DNA of 64,000 nucleotides from Budorcas taxicolor. Its lineage: Eukaryota; Chordata; Mammalia; Artiodactyla; Bovidae. Under the pieces are notes generated by a model. It did not search any database and had not been told where the DNA came from. It saw only the letters and a program-made list of their open reading frames with translations. The translations under genes and the position numbers were made by a program. Each line of letters opens with the position of its first letter. Positions within the stretch are counted from its first letter, which is position 1. The stretch covers positions 46,896,001 through 46,960,000 of the forward strand of contig NC_068926.1 in NCBI RefSeq assembly GCF_023091745.1, in the 5' to 3' direction. Positions 32,110-43,861 of this stretch are shown here, one piece after another.

Positions 32110-32596
32110 AGGCAGTAATAAAAACTACGGAACAGGAGAACAAGTGTGTGACCAGGAAGGGGTCGGAGGGGAAGGGGAGGGGCTGCGCTGCTGGTCCAGA
32201 GTGGCCTGGGCTGTGCTACCACGGGGGACTGGCCTGCAAACAAATTCTGTCCTTTCCTGAATACTAGAGGTCTTAGCTAAATGCGTATCCCTCCTCCCTC
32301 ACACACACGAACACACACACACACACACACACACACATGCACGGGCGCGCGCGCTCCATATTACCTGAGCTATGAAGCCAGTCGCCTTGAACCGTCTGGG
32401 TCAACACCATGCAGGGGAAGCTTTTTGTCTTGTAGTGTATGCTGCGACTCTGGCTTGTGTCAGTCTCTTAGCAGGACCCTTTAGAACCAAATTCTCAGTC
32501 CTCTGCTGCCACTTCTGTCAGCCACAGTGCACAAGGAGATGGCCGCTTCCTCCCTCCTTCTCGACACTGTAACTACTGATCGAGTGCCTTAATGCA
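32110..32596. other. Unclassified, GC-richer patch with CA repeat
   Basis: A patch at 32155-32240 is G-rich ('ggggaaggggaggggctgcg'). An AC microsatellite follows at 32300-32337, then 'gggcgcgcgcgc', a short alternating CG run. No exon is supported. Confidence 0.4.
32300..32337. repeat. (AC)n microsatellite
   Basis: AC repeat with one 'gaac' interruption. Confidence 0.95.
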
Positions 32597-32599
32597 TGC

Positions 32600-32805
32600 G
32601 TGCCTATTAAGTTGCTTCAGTTGTGTCCAACTCTTTGCAACCCTGTAGACTGTAGCCCGCCAGGCTCTTTTGTCCTTAGTATTTTCCAGGCAAGAATACT
32701 GAAGTGAGTTGCCATTCCCTTCTCCAGGGGATCTTTCCCACCCAGGGATCTAATATGTCTCCTGTATGGGCAGGCGGGTTCTTTACCACTAGCGCCACCT
32801 GGGTT
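32600..32805 (-). mobile_element. Bov-tA SINE
   Basis: The reverse complement, from 'aagttgcttcagttgtgtcc' to 'ctttaccactagcgccacct'. Confidence 0.92.
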
Positions 32806-33164
32806 TACAAATACTGTGTATTTATGGGCAACTGTTAAGCTCTTGCCTTCTGTGCTGGGATACTGTGCCTTGCCAGCGGTAGCTGGCACTATGGCTGGGG
32901 TTTGCCTGCCCCCTACTTGTGCTAATTTCCTGGGTGTGGACTCCCACACCTGCCTGCAGCCAGGCCAGAAGCATGACTAGAAAGGGAGCTGACTGCAGTT
33001 CACACAGACACTGTCTTAGCCAAGTTCCCCTTTTATAGAGCTCATTCTGATTTATCAGTATTGCTAAAGTGGTGAGCTTAACCCAAAGCACTCACATTTC
33101 TTTATTTTGTAAGGACCATCATTTTGGCTTGAGCTGGGGGGAAAATATTAAATATAATCTCTGT
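32806..33164. other. No gene recognised
   Basis: The frame at 32822-33091 on the minus strand has no recognisable family. Confidence 0.35.
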
Positions 33165-33570
33165 ATCAGTTAGGGTCCCAGCAGGAAAAAGAACTTCTTT
33201 GGTTCAGATGGTTCTTTGGAAGATATTTTAGCAAAGGGACTCTCTACAAAGGTGAGGAGTGTTAAAGGAAACAGCAGGAGAGAGGGGGCCCTCAGGGTCA
33301 GGAAACAGTATGGAGTGTTGCCACCCCAATTCTGCAGGGGCAAGAGAGGGAGAAAGGCAGAGCCCAGTGGGGCTTGGAACCTTCACCGTGGGCTTGGACA
33401 GGGGGACCCTGGGTGGGCGGGGATGCAGCCACTGCCAACCCCCAAGGATGGGAGGATGAGAGGTAGGAGAAAGAAATGCCCCACCCTAATCTCCTTCTAC
33501 CTTCTGGTTTCTGGCTGGTGCCCCATTGACTGAGTCCAGCTCAAAAGCAGCCAGTCATGGGGGCTGGGTG
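33165..33570 (+). mobile_element. Probable ancient interspersed repeat, family unknown
   Basis: The opening 'gtatcagttagggtcccagc' and 'agcaaagggactctctacaa' recall a mammalian-wide repeat that I cannot name with certainty. The two overlapping frames here (33216-33533 and 33259-33459) are not supported as genes. Confidence 0.35.
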
Positions 33571-33574
33571 ATGC

Positions 33575-34175
33575 TTCCTAGTGGATGAAACCATGATCCC
33601 TCTCCCAAATTCATGTGTGTGCTCAGTCACTTCATTCATGTCCAACTCTGTGACTCTATGGACTGTAGCCCACCAGACTCCTCTGTTCATGGGATTCTCC
33701 TGGCAGGAATACTGCAGTGGGTTGTCATACCCTCCTCCAGGGGATCTTCCCGGCCCAGAGACTGAACCCACATCTCCTGTGACTGCTGCACTGCAAGAAG
33801 ATTCTTTACTGCTGAGTCAGCCACACGAAATCTCAGAATGTGAACTTGTTTGGAAATAGAGTCTTTGCAGAGGTATTCAGTTGAGGATCTTGACATGAAG
33901 TCATCCTGGATTTAGGAGGGGAACTAAATCCAATGACTAGTTTCCTCATCAGAGGATGAGAAGCTGCAGAGAGACACACAGAGAGAAAGGCCACGGGAGG
34001 AGAGAGGCACTCATGAGCCAAGGAACACAAGGATGCCGGCAACTGCCAGAAGCTGGAAAAGTCAAGGAAGGGTCCTCCCCTCCAGCCTCTGGAGGGAGGG
34101 TAGTCTTGCCAACACCTTGATTTCAGACTTCTGGCCTCCTGAACTATGAGAAGCTACATTTTGAAAGAGAATTAA
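33575..34175 (+). mobile_element. MLT1-type (ERVL-MaLR) LTR split by a SINE
   Basis: 'cccaaattcatgtgtg' before the SINE, then 'gaacttgtttggaaatagag', 'aactaaatccaatgactagt' and 'aacaccttgatttcagactt' after it. These blocks follow the MLT1 order. The Bov-tA lies at 33616-33827. Confidence 0.75.
33616..33827 (-). mobile_element. Bov-tA SINE inside MLT1
   Basis: The reverse complement, from 'gctcagtcacttcattcatg' to 'ttctttactgctgagtcagc'. Confidence 0.9.
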
Positions 34176-34189
34176 AAATATATGTTCCC

Positions 34190-34675
34190 TTCAAAACTTG
34201 TACCAAATAGCCCCAAGGTGGAAACAACCCAAATGTTCATCAATAGACAAATGAATGAGCAAAATGTGGTATATCTATAAAATGGAATATTATTCAGCCA
34301 TAAAAAGGAAGGACACACTGATACATGTTACAAGGTGCATAAACCTTGGAAACATTCCACTAAGTAAAGGAAGCCAGGCATGAAAGACCGCATAGTATGT
34401 GATTCCACTTATATGAGACGTTTTGAGTAGGAAAAACTGTGAAGACACAAAGTAGGTTAATAGATGCCTAGACCTGGAGAAAGATAGAAGGGTGCATGAT
34501 TGCTAAGTTTATGAATTTTCTTCATGCTAGTGAAATGTTCTAAAATTAAATATTGGTAATTTTTAAAATTACCAACCCTGTGAATCTACTAACCTCACTG
34601 AATCACAAACTTTAAAAGGGTGTATTTTATTGTGTGTGAGTGATAGCTCAATAAATTTGTTTTAAAAATTTCAGA
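34190..34675 (+). mobile_element. L1MA/MB-type 3' end
   Basis: 'ggtggaaacaacccaaatgt', 'tggaatattattcagccata', 'tgattccacttatatgagac', 'atgttctaaaattaaatatt' and a terminal 'ctcaataaatttg'. A 23-bp palindrome lies at 34553-34575. Confidence 0.85.
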
Positions 34676-35705
34676 CCCTTAAAAATAGTTTATCTTCTTC
34701 TGATCTTGCCAAGATCTTTGTAAAAAAAAAAAAAAAATCTATGTTTTAATAAAATCGTTTGGAGGTCCTGGAATTTCCCAAGAGAATCAACCCATATTAC
34801 TGTCATGTTACCACATAATTTATTCTTCTAAGTTGGGTCCCTAGTGTTTATTTTCTGGTGGGGTGCTCACAGCAGAGAAGGGGGCTTCTCCTATTTTGTA
34901 GGATGGTCAAAATTCTTCATGTTACATTTATAAAACTGTAACAAATTCTTTTTAAATGAATGATGCTGTCATACTGGTCTTTACTATTCTCTTTTAAATA
35001 CGTCCTAGTATCTTAACTTAAAAAAAAATTACCTCCCAGTCATGAAATAAAGTATTTTTGTTTGTAAACATCAAAGGCTCTTTTTAAACAATTTTATGCT
35101 TCTCACATACTATAAATCTTTTTTAATACCTCTGGTCGAGAATTAACCAATCAGTGTAATATGATCTATGACATCACATCCTATAAAAACGATTTGATCT
35201 CTGAGGCTCTGGAGAAAGGGATAGAATATTTGTCACCATAGATAGCTGTTTGTCAAAGGAATATAAATTAAAAATAAAAACTCTGTATGTTCCATAAATG
35301 CATGACTCATTTACCAGTGGAAAGAAATCTTCATGATAGGATTTTTTTTTCTTCAAGGCTAGAATATTTAAAGCTGCCTTTCACAATGGAGTTTCATTTA
35401 CAAGGGTATTTAAATGTGAAAATATCTGTGGGTGGTTTTAGGCTAAAAAATGTCATCTGTTGCTAAAACCTTGACATTGGATTTTATTCGGCAGTTAAGT
35501 TTACTGGCTACGTGAGTAACAGGAGATGTCTCATTTGGGCACCCGACTTTGATACTCCTGGTCCTGAATCGGACTCTCTATGGGATCCTCCCTTAGGATT
35601 TATACCTCTGATGATTTTGTAGTTCATCTCAGCTATGCTGTCCCCATGCTAATGGTCCATGTCGTGGGTGGGTTGAACATACCGCTTACAGGTCAAATGG
35701 GCATC
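34676..35705. other. Repeat-poor, AT-rich, no gene
   Basis: An A15 run occurs near 34722-34737. No coding or repeat signal is recognised. Confidence 0.35.
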
Positions 35706-35717
35706 TTTGGAGAATGA

Positions 35718-35937
35718 GTCCCTTGTGGCTCAGATGGTAAAAAATATGACAGCAAAGCAGGAGACTCAGGAGACCCAGGTTCGATCCCTGGGTTGGAAGA
35801 TTCCCTAGAGAAGGGAATAGCAACCCACTCCAGTATTCTTGCCTGGAAAATTCCATGGACAGAGGAGCCTGGCGGGCTATAGTCCATGGGGTTGCAAACA
35901 GCAGGACATGACTGAGCAACTAACACTTGAACTTTCT
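35718..35937 (+). mobile_element. Bov-tA SINE with 12-bp TSD
   Basis: 'gtcccttgtggctcagatgg' to 'gactgagcaactaacacttg'. The target-site duplication 'tttggagaatga' is perfect at 35706-35717 and 35938-35949. Confidence 0.95.
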
Positions 35938-36074
35938 TTTGGAGAATGAAGAGAGTAACATTCACAATGACATCAGGGCAACAGGTGTCAGCCAGGATGG
36001 TTCTGGGCAAAATGGGATCAATAGCCACACTAATCCTAGGGAATCTCCCCATCAAGAGAACCATCTCCATGTAA

Positions 36075-36185
36075 GGTCATCTGATACATGCCAAGCATGA
36101 TGTTAACCCTTAGCAAAGGTCATGTTTCATTTGCTTCCTCAGGCAACCTTATGAAGTGGGTCTGAGATGAGGAAGCTTACCCCAG
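36075..36185 (-). mobile_element. MIR fragment
   Basis: 'atgccaagcatgatgttaac' and 'caaccttatgaagtgggtct' resemble the reverse complement of MIR. Confidence 0.5.
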
Positions 36186-36867
36186 TGGCCACAACCGCCT
36201 TTCCCCATCCTGCACCCTGATTCCCCCGCTTCTTCTTGGCTTCCGTCTCCTTTGTAAGCTCATCCTTGTATTCAAGGTCACTCACTGTTGGGGTACTTCA
36301 AGGCTGGTCCTGGGCCATCTCACTGCACTCTTTCCCATCTCATCCACCCACTGGGCTTCCCTTAACACCTACTTGTAGATAACATAAGGAGATAGATGTT
36401 GTAGTAGATGTGAACTGACATCTCTGGTGGAGAACTCTGCTCTGATGGTCAGGTCACTGAATACCTGTCTCTTTCCTTGCTCTCTCCCTTTGGATGACTC
36501 ACAGATACCTCAACTTCAATGGGTTCAGAACTGAATTCAGAATCCTGCCTACCCAGCCTGGGCTCGTCCAGTGGTGCCTCCAGAGAGAACGACCCCACCA
36601 TCCTCTACTCCTTGTGTGGGCAGGAAATTTGGAAGTATGGATGACACCCTGACATGCTCACTCCCGTAACCAAGTCTTTTTAAAAAAATTCTTTGAGCTT
36701 TTGTTTCTGCTGCCATCTGTCACATTCCCCTGAATAATTGTATCATGGGTGAAAAGACAATGAATTTATGAAGTTATAACTGGGAAATAAATTCTGAAAC
36801 ACCAATTTTATGTGTAAGTTATTTATACTTTGTTTATATTTCTTAGTTAAATGGATTTGCTTTCTCT
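36186..36867. other. No gene recognised
   Basis: Repeat-poor sequence without exon evidence. Confidence 0.35.
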
Positions 36868-37020
36868 AAAAAAAAATTGGGGAGTATAGTTGCTTTACAA
36901 TGATGTGTCAATTTCTGCCATACTACAAAGTGAATCAGCTCTCCGCGTATACATATCACCTCCCTCTTGGACCTCCTTCCCCTGCCCCATCCCATCCCAC
37001 CCATCTACATAATCTCCTAA
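36868..37020 (-). mobile_element. L1 3' end fragment
   Basis: 'gagtatagttgctttacaat' and 'gtgaatcagctctccgcgta' are the reverse complement of the ruminant L1 3' region. The frames across 36895-37376 on both strands start in this repeat and run into G-rich sequence. Confidence 0.75.
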
Positions 37021-37499
37021 ATAGCTTTCAGATCCAACCACGTGGCTGCCAGAGGGCAGAGCAAATGCAAAGACCTCCAGGCAGAAGAGGGCTTGGAGCC
37101 CCCCAAAAGGCACTTGGGGTGAGCAAAGGGAGCAAGGGAATGTGGGTGTTGCCCTCTGAAGGGGAAGGGAGAGCTGGCAGGGCCTTGGGGCTGAATGAAA
37201 GCAAGGGCACCAAGAGTCACTGTGTTGAGAAGAGAGTGAGTGTGTGTGGGGGCAGGGGAGGCAGGGGGGCCAGTCAGGAGGGGAGGCCATCGCTGTCATG
37301 CAAGTGGGGATCGGGTAGGGCTTGGACCAGTGTCCAGTGTGTTCACAAAACTTCTCACGCTAACTCCTCTCCATAGTCAGCCATCCTCCCCAAAGTCTTT
37401 TTTTTAGTAATACATTTTTTAAAATAAATTTTTATTGGTGTATCCATTCACAGCAGCTGCTGTTTGTAATACACATCCATTCCGTGACTCTTGGACAGT
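37021..37499. other. G-rich stretch, no gene
   Basis: It is purine-rich on the plus strand and opens long frames on both strands. No family is recognised in any of them. Confidence 0.35.
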
Positions 37500-37590
37500 A
37501 TTTCTTTTTTTATTTCTTAATTGAAGCATAGTTGATTTATAATGTTGTGCTAATTACTCATGAACAGCAAAATGACTCAGTTAAAAAAAG
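37500..37590 (-). mobile_element. L1 3' end fragment
   Basis: 'aattgaagcatagttgattt' and 'ataatgttgtgctaattact' are the reverse complement of the ruminant L1 3' region. Confidence 0.7.
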
Positions 37591-39220
37591 AATTCTTTTC
37601 CATTATGATTTCTCACTGACAGACTTTCCTCCAAAAAACAAGAAGAATCTCCAACAACCTAGCTTGGCACTTAAAAGAAGGAGAAAAAGAAGAACAGGCA
37701 AAGCCTAAAGTCAGCAGAAGGAAGGAGATAATAAAGATCAGAGAGCAAATTGGAAGGTACTTTCTGAATGTTTTCTCTGTGCCAGACACTCTGGAAATCA
37801 CCGGACTGTGATTTCAGGCTCTGCTGGCACCAGAGGGGAGCTGGCTCAGTCCGGCTGCTGATTTTCTTGGTAGCAATGATCCAGGAATTGTCCCCTGTCT
37901 TTGTCCTCCTCCTTCACCTAGACACGCAGCTTAAGTGGGAAAGGGACCCACAGAACTTGCTCTAAGTGGCCTAAGGAACAGAGTCTCAGTCTATTGATGC
38001 CCCCTGCCTCTTATGATGAAATTAGTCAGTGAATGAATGGGACATAGGGTGGAAGCCTCCATGAAGGGACCTTACTGAGGGTCTCTCCTAGTAAAGAATG
38101 GAAAAATAGACGCCGCTTCTGCCTTGACAGAGATGTCGTCTAAATGGGGAGTACAGGCATCCATGAAATAATCACATGCACACATATAAACACACATGTG
38201 CACACAAGCACACACACATGCATGCATATGCATATACACATGAAGAAGTATACACACACACTTACATGTAACCAGACCCTGTGACAGGCGATATAAAGGG
38301 CGACTTGCAGAGGAATGAGAGTCAGTGTGACAGGAGCCGAGCCACACCGGGGAAGCTGGGCAGGGCTTCCGGGGAAGTGTCGCCTGTGAGACACACCATC
38401 TCTGGCCACTTGTGACTCACTGAGTCAGGAACTGAATATCACAGGTTGCAAACAGCACTTCGTATCAAGATAAATTAAACAGAATAGAAAATACCAGAGT
38501 GCATAGCAGAGTGATATATATACATATATATGTCCAATGTTATGCGATTTTGATATGAAGTGCTTTTCTGACTACAACCTGTGGTTAGAAATGTTTGAAA
38601 AATGCTGATTTCAAGAATGAATAAGGGTGACCCCAGGGGCAGGGGGAGCAACAGGACAGGTCCCCTGGGCAAGGACACCCCATGTGTGAGAGTGGGCAGG
38701 CCACAGTCCATGGAGAGTTGGAGGGAGGTTGGCGTGGTGGCAGGGCACAGAGCAGGAGGGCCAGGACTCGGCAGGGACTCTGGGCAGGGCCACACTGCAC
38801 ATGCCATGCGGGTCTGTAGTGATGGCACTGGGAGCGATAGGCAGAGCCACACACAGTGTGCAATGCAGTAAAGAGGACCTGTGCAAAGGAAGAGCTGGGC
38901 AGCAATGCAAAGGAGAGGGGACAGGAGATGGGGGAGCAAACCCCGGAAGGACAGCGAGAGTCTTGGTGTGGAAGCCTCAGAGCCAGTCACTGAATAATTG
39001 GAACTGGCTGAGCACACATGGACAGAAGTGGACAAGAGATGAGGGGTACAGTTCATAGGATGGAGATGCGAGTGGCCCTGGTCCTGTCCTCAAAACTGCA
39101 TTCCCACTTCCACAGAATCCATGTAAACAGCTAAAATGTGTGCTTTCTGTGTTTGGTAATTTCAGTGAATGGTTTACCCATCGCTAGATTCTTTAACCCA
39201 CTCAAATACTCCCCTTTCCA
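37591..39220. other. Repeat-poor block with a CA-rich run
   Basis: 38173-38266 is an imperfect alternating purine-pyrimidine run (CA, TG, CATGCATATG). 38600-39060 is G-rich on the plus strand and opens overlapping minus-strand frames up to 193 residues. These are Ser/Pro/Leu-rich and have no recognised domain, so I do not call a gene. Confidence 0.4.
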
Positions 39221-39231
39221 ATTTTAGGGGT

Positions 39232-39440
39232 GCTGTGCTTAATTGCTCAGTCGTGTCCAACTCTTTGCAACTCTATTGACTGTAGCCCGCCAAGCTCCTC
39301 TGTCCTTGGGATTCTCCAGACAAGAATACTGGAGTGAGTTGCCATGCCATCCTCCAGGGGATCTTACCAACCCAGGAATGGAACCCAGGTCTCCTGCATT
39401 GTGGGTGGATTCTTTACCATCTGAGAAACCAGGAAAACCC
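39232..39440 (-). mobile_element. Bov-tA SINE with 11-bp TSD
   Basis: The reverse complement, from 'gctgtgcttaattgctcagt' to 'atctgagaaaccaggaaaac'. The duplicated target 'attttaggggt' is perfect at 39221-39231 and 39441-39451. Confidence 0.95.
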
Positions 39441-39454
39441 ATTTTAGGGGTATG

Positions 39455-40010
39455 AATGCTAATTAAAAATGAATTAGACCCATAGACAAAGAAAGCAAAC
39501 TTATGATTAAAACAAAGGGGAAAGGGAAGAGGAGGAATAAACCAGGAGTTAGGTATTAACAGATACACAATACTATATATAAAATAGATAACCAACAAGG
39601 ACATACTATATGGTATGTATAGTTACCACAGGTAACTATATTCAGTATCTTGTAGTAGCCTATAAAGGAAAAGAACCTGAAAAAGAACACACACACACAC
39701 ACATGCCCATATGGGCTTCCCAGGTGGTGCTCGTGGTAAAGAACTCCCCTGCCAATGCAGGAGACGTAAGAGACACTGGTTTGATCCCTGGATTGGAGGA
39801 GGGCATGGCAACCCATTCCAGTACTCTTGCCTGGAGAGTCCAATGGACAGAGGAGCCTGGTGGTCTACAGTCCATAGGTCACAAAGAGTTGGACACGACT
39901 GAAATGAGTTAGCATGTATATATATCTGAATCACTTTGCTTTATACCTGAAACCAACATGACATTGTAAATCAACTATACTACAATTGAGAATAATAATA
40001 AAGCACCTCT
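39455..40010 (+). mobile_element. Ruminant L1 3' end split by a SINE
   Basis: 'tagacaaagaaagcaaactt', 'aaaatagataaccaacaagg' and 'aggaaaagaacctgaaaaag' before the SINE. After it come 'tgaatcactttgctttatac' and 'acattgtaaatcaactatac'. Confidence 0.9.
39714..39917 (+). mobile_element. Bov-tA SINE inside L1
   Basis: 'gggcttcccaggtggtgctc' to 'ggacacgactgaaatgagtt', preceded by a short CA run of the L1. Confidence 0.92.
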
Positions 40011-41384
40011 AGAAAGAAAAAAAGAATCTAATGGTTAGATTAAAAAAGCTCACTCAGTTTTTCCTTTTCAAATACATCTCAAATTCAGTCATGAAACAGT
40101 CACACAACTGCCCTTACAGGCGGTAAAATAACAGTTTCAGTGACTACAACTTTTATTAAGTACTTGGTCTGTATTTCATCAATCCTAAGACACATTTGTC
40201 ATCCATAAAATCTATGTTAGTTCTGCTCCCAAGGGCATCTTGGAATCGAGGGGTAGAGGGCGGGGGCAGGCACCAGTTGTGACATAGTTGTCATTATCCC
40301 TGCCCAGCTCAAACTTGGTCACAGCTGTTCATCTTTTTACCACTTCATCAACTTATGCACACTGTTGGCACTCTTTGTGTTTGGTTTAGGGCTGGTAGAA
40401 ATGTTACCAATGAAACTACAGTGTGATTTGGTTTGGGAAAGTAAGACTAGATATGATACCAAATATTTGTCTTAGGAGGAAAGAGTCCCAAGACATTTTT
40501 CTTCTCAAGCAGCCTCCAAGTGCTTTCAGGGCTCCAGGTAAAGAAGATACCCACACAGAGATGAAGCAGAGATATGAGCAAAAGTCTTGGCCACTCATGC
40601 CAAGCAGTGTAGCTCATATCAAGAGAGACTACAAATCTGTCTGATGAGATGATAGGAGTTTCTTAGCCAAGAGGGGATGATACAACCATTTCATGTGTCA
40701 TGAGATTATTATTAAGACTTTGTGCCTTACTTTATCTGCCAGTACTTTTCTTTCTTAGCTGCTAACAAACCAGCTTCAAACTTTACTCAATTAAAATATC
40801 AAATATCATTGGGTCAAATAGCAAGAAGTCAAGAGATAGGAAAGCCAGGCTGATGCTTCAGTTGATTTTACTCTTTGCTGAGCCTTTGTCCGTCTTCCTG
40901 CACCATCATCCTTTGAGAGTAACTTTCATCTCCATGGTTTCCTAATGATTGTAAGATGGCTGCCACTGCTCAAGACTTGCATCTATTCCCGGCAGGAGGA
41001 AGAAAGAAGATCCCAGACTAAAGCTAAAGTTAGCTTTAGCACCTCCTCTTCTGAGTTTCTGGGCACTGATAACCCCAGTCTCGTCCTCTCAGTCCCCTGT
41101 CCTAGCATGTCAGAGGCTTCTGCATTTACGACTCCTGGGTTATGCCAAGCGCCTTTGGCTTATGTCAGTGCCCAACATCTGCTGCCTTATTCATTTCCTG
41201 TACTGACCCTCACCTGTTGAAATACCTACTTTCATCTTGGCAGCTGTGCCTGGACCTCTGCTGATACACGGCTCAAGTGGTGCCTCCATAGAGTGATCTC
41301 TCTGAGGACTCATATTAAATTATTCCCTCTGTCCTTCACTGTCCCCCCAGCTTTATTTTTTTCATAACATTTATCTCATCTTTC
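40011..41384. other. Repeat-poor, no gene
   Basis: No interspersed repeat recognised. An 18-bp imperfect inverted repeat ('gctaaag'...'ctttagc') lies near 41023-41040. The Ser/Pro-containing frame at 40945-41220 has no recognised family. Confidence 0.35.
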
Positions 41385-41574
41385 GGGGTAAAGTGTCTGC
41401 CTGCAGTGCAGGTAGACCTGGGTTCGATCCTTGGGTCAGGAAGACCCCCTGGAGGAGGAAATGGCAACCCATTCCAGTACCTTTGCCCCAAAAATCCCAT
41501 GGATGGAGGAGCCCGGTAGGCTACAATCCATGGGGTCACAAAGAGTTGGACACGACTGAGCAACTTCACTTTTC
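41385..41574 (+). mobile_element. Bov-tA SINE, head truncated
   Basis: 'cggggtaaagtgtctgcctg' to 'cacgactgagcaacttcact'. Confidence 0.88.
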
Positions 41575-41916
41575 CGTATATGCACACACAAGCTACCTGA
41601 GTAGGAAACTACTTTGATTTGTTTGCCGCTATACCCCCAGCCCTTAGGGCAATAGTTGGCACAATAAATGTATCTTGAATGGACAAATGATTTCTACCTC
41701 TGAGAAAGATGCCACCTGCTCAGGTGATCAGAAAGGAAAGAAATTCTCAGCAGCTACAGTGCTCTGGGAACACTCCCCAAGCAAGAGCTAGTCTACGGCC
41801 ACCAACTTTCCTGCTCAAGGTGTCAACAGACCAAGATGTAGAACTCCCTCAATGTCATGCATGGCCCCATTGGTTAGACTTCTGATTCATTAACAGAAAA
41901 AAAAATAAAAAAATAA

Positions 41917-41919
<3 letters not shown>
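41575..41919. other. No gene recognised
   Basis: Nothing identified except the A-rich start of the microsatellite at its right end. Confidence 0.35.
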
Positions 41920-41956
<37 letters not shown>

Positions 41957-41982
41957 CGAGAGAGAGAGAGAGAGAGAGAGAG
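41920..41982. repeat. Compound (AT)n-(GA)n microsatellite
   Basis: A 36-bp AT run (41920-41955) followed by a 25-bp GA run (41958-41982), directly before an old LTR. Confidence 0.97.
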
Positions 41983-41994
41983 GCTCTTAGTTGG

Positions 41995-42362
41995 CTCAAA
42001 CAGCCATAACAAAATTCTAGAGGCTGGGGGAGGTACACAATAGGCATTTATTCCTCATGGTCCTGGAAGCTGGAAGTCCAAGACCAGAGTGCCAGCATCA
42101 TCAGTTTCTGATGAGAACTCTCTTCCTGGCCTGAGATGGCCAGCTTCTTGCTGATTCTTCCCATGGTGGAGAGAGAGTGGGAGCAAGTTCTCTGCTGTCT
42201 CTTCTTCCTCTAAGGGCACTAATCCCATCATGAGGGCCTCACCCTCTTGACCTAATCCAGCCTTAGCTATTTCCCAAAGACCCCAACTCTAAATACCATC
42301 ACACTTGGAATTAGAGCTTCAACATATGAATTTGAGAGAATATTTCAAACTATATCAGATTC
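41995..42362 (-). mobile_element. MST/MLT1-type (ERVL-MaLR) LTR
   Basis: The plus strand shows the reverse complement in order: 'cagccataacaaaattctag', 'gctggaagtccaagaccaga', 'cactaatcccatcatgaggg' and 'agcttcaacatatgaatttg'. It is nearly complete and well preserved for this old family. Confidence 0.85.
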
Positions 42363-43014
42363 TCTCTCATTTTAGGGATTTCTGTTGAATCACACATTCA
42401 GTATTCCTTTCTATTTTTTCTTTAGTTGTTGGATTGTTTCTATTGGGTGTTTGAACCTCTTTAAAAAAGAATGCATTTCAGATCAAATGACATTTCCCTG
42501 CAGATTCAATTAGTTGTGAAGCCAGTGTGGAATCTGACAGCCATAGCTGGAATGAGGCAATACACCAGCTGTTCAAACCCACATTCCTGGTGATTCTGCT
42601 GAATAGATTTATTTTGAAGTCCCTTAAAAGCATCAGTGCATCACAAGGACACACATTTTCTATTTTGCATGTATCATCTCTTCAGAAAACTGAATCCTTA
42701 TTAATTGTTCACTTTGCCTTTCTTGATAAAAAAAGGACTTTTCTCTTTTTTAATCCTATATGCATAACAAAAATATATGTGTTCAGTATTGAAGTGGATT
42801 ATTTAGCATCCTGTTTGAGCAGCTTCATTTTGCAATGATCAACTTCTAATCATTTCAGCCATTCAATTCAATTGTCCACCAGGCAGTGAGGAAACGAACA
42901 GGACAGGAGATAACCACTGCCTTCTGTGCACGTATAGTCAACACCACTCAAGTTCTTCACTCTAAGCACCAGAGGACATGGGCTAATTCAAGCAGAAAAG
43001 GGACTTACTTAAAG
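42363..43014. other. Repeat-poor, no gene
   Basis: The frame 42527-42838 is open for 103 residues but has no recognised family or start context. Confidence 0.35.
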
Positions 43015-43490
43015 GGTATTGGCAAATCCACAGAGACAGAAAGGGAGAATGCTGGTGGCCAGGGCCTGAAGGAATGGAGGATGGAGAGTCATTGCTTAAT
43101 GGGTGTAGAGTTTTGCAAGATGAAAAGAGTTCTAGAGGTGGATGATAGTGATGGTTGCACAACAGTGTGAAAGTACTTAATGCCACTGAGAGGTTTAGAT
43201 GGTATATTATATATTATGTGTGCATGCATGCTTGCCAAGTCGTTTCACTCATGTTTGACTCTTTGCGACCCTATGGACTATAGCCCACCAGGCTTCTCTG
43301 TCTGTGGGCTTCTCCAGACAAGAATACTGGAGTGGGTTGCCATGCCCTTCTCCAGGAGATCTTCCCAACCTAGGTATCGAACCCACATCTCTTATGTCTC
43401 CTGCATTGGCAGGCAGTTTCTTTACCATTAGCACTACCTGGGAATCCCCATATATTATGTGTATTTTACCTCATTTTTTTTTAAAAAGGA
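43015..43490 (+). mobile_element. L1M 3' end split by a SINE
   Basis: 'tttgcaagatgaaaagagtt', 'gtgatggttgcacaacagtg' and 'agtacttaatgccactgaga' before the SINE, then 'gtgtattttacctca' after it. Confidence 0.85.
43222..43449 (-). mobile_element. Bov-tA SINE with 13-bp TSD
   Basis: The reverse complement, from 'gcatgcatgcttgccaagtc' to 'agcactacctgggaatcccc'. The target duplication 'atatattatgtgt' is perfect at 43209-43221 and 43450-43462. Confidence 0.95.
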
Positions 43491-43861
43491 TATTGACAGC
43501 AACTAGGATTTCTAGGATAGCCAAAGCATGAAGCTCAGAGGTCCATGGGCGGGAGCAGGTTCCACTGCAGGGCTAATGCCATCACTAGTCACAGATGCTG
43601 CTGTGTGTCCTGATGACATCATCACCAGTACTGCCTCTGGAGGCTGGATGCTACTGCTGCCCTGTCTGTCAATGTGGATTGTATACAATCTCTCCTCTGC
43701 AACACTAGCCTCAGACCCAAGACTCCAGTGGATGCCCCTGATTATCAGAGCCTGGTTGTTACCTGCCTGTAGGAGAATCCAGAGACTTGTGTGTCTGCTA
43801 CTGTTGGCATCCTGAGCAGGAACTGAACTATCACTGCCTCCAGTGAGAGATTCCTTCCAGA
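43491..43861. other. No gene recognised
   Basis: The frame 43528-43815 (95 residues) has no recognised family. The sequence may be an old repeat, but I cannot assign it. Confidence 0.35.

Noticed and set aside
32155..32350. CpG island or promoter near the G-rich patch and the CG run
   Set aside because: The CG dinucleotides are few and concentrated in a short alternating run next to an AC microsatellite, which fits simple-repeat mutation better than an island.
36895..37376. 134- and 158-residue frames on opposite strands
   Set aside because: They begin in an L1 3' fragment and continue into purine-rich sequence. The mutual overlap on both strands argues against coding.
38475..39056. 193-residue minus-strand frame and overlapping frames on both strands
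   Set aside because: It comes from G-rich/C-rich composition, has no recognised domain, and several frames are open at once, as expected from base bias.
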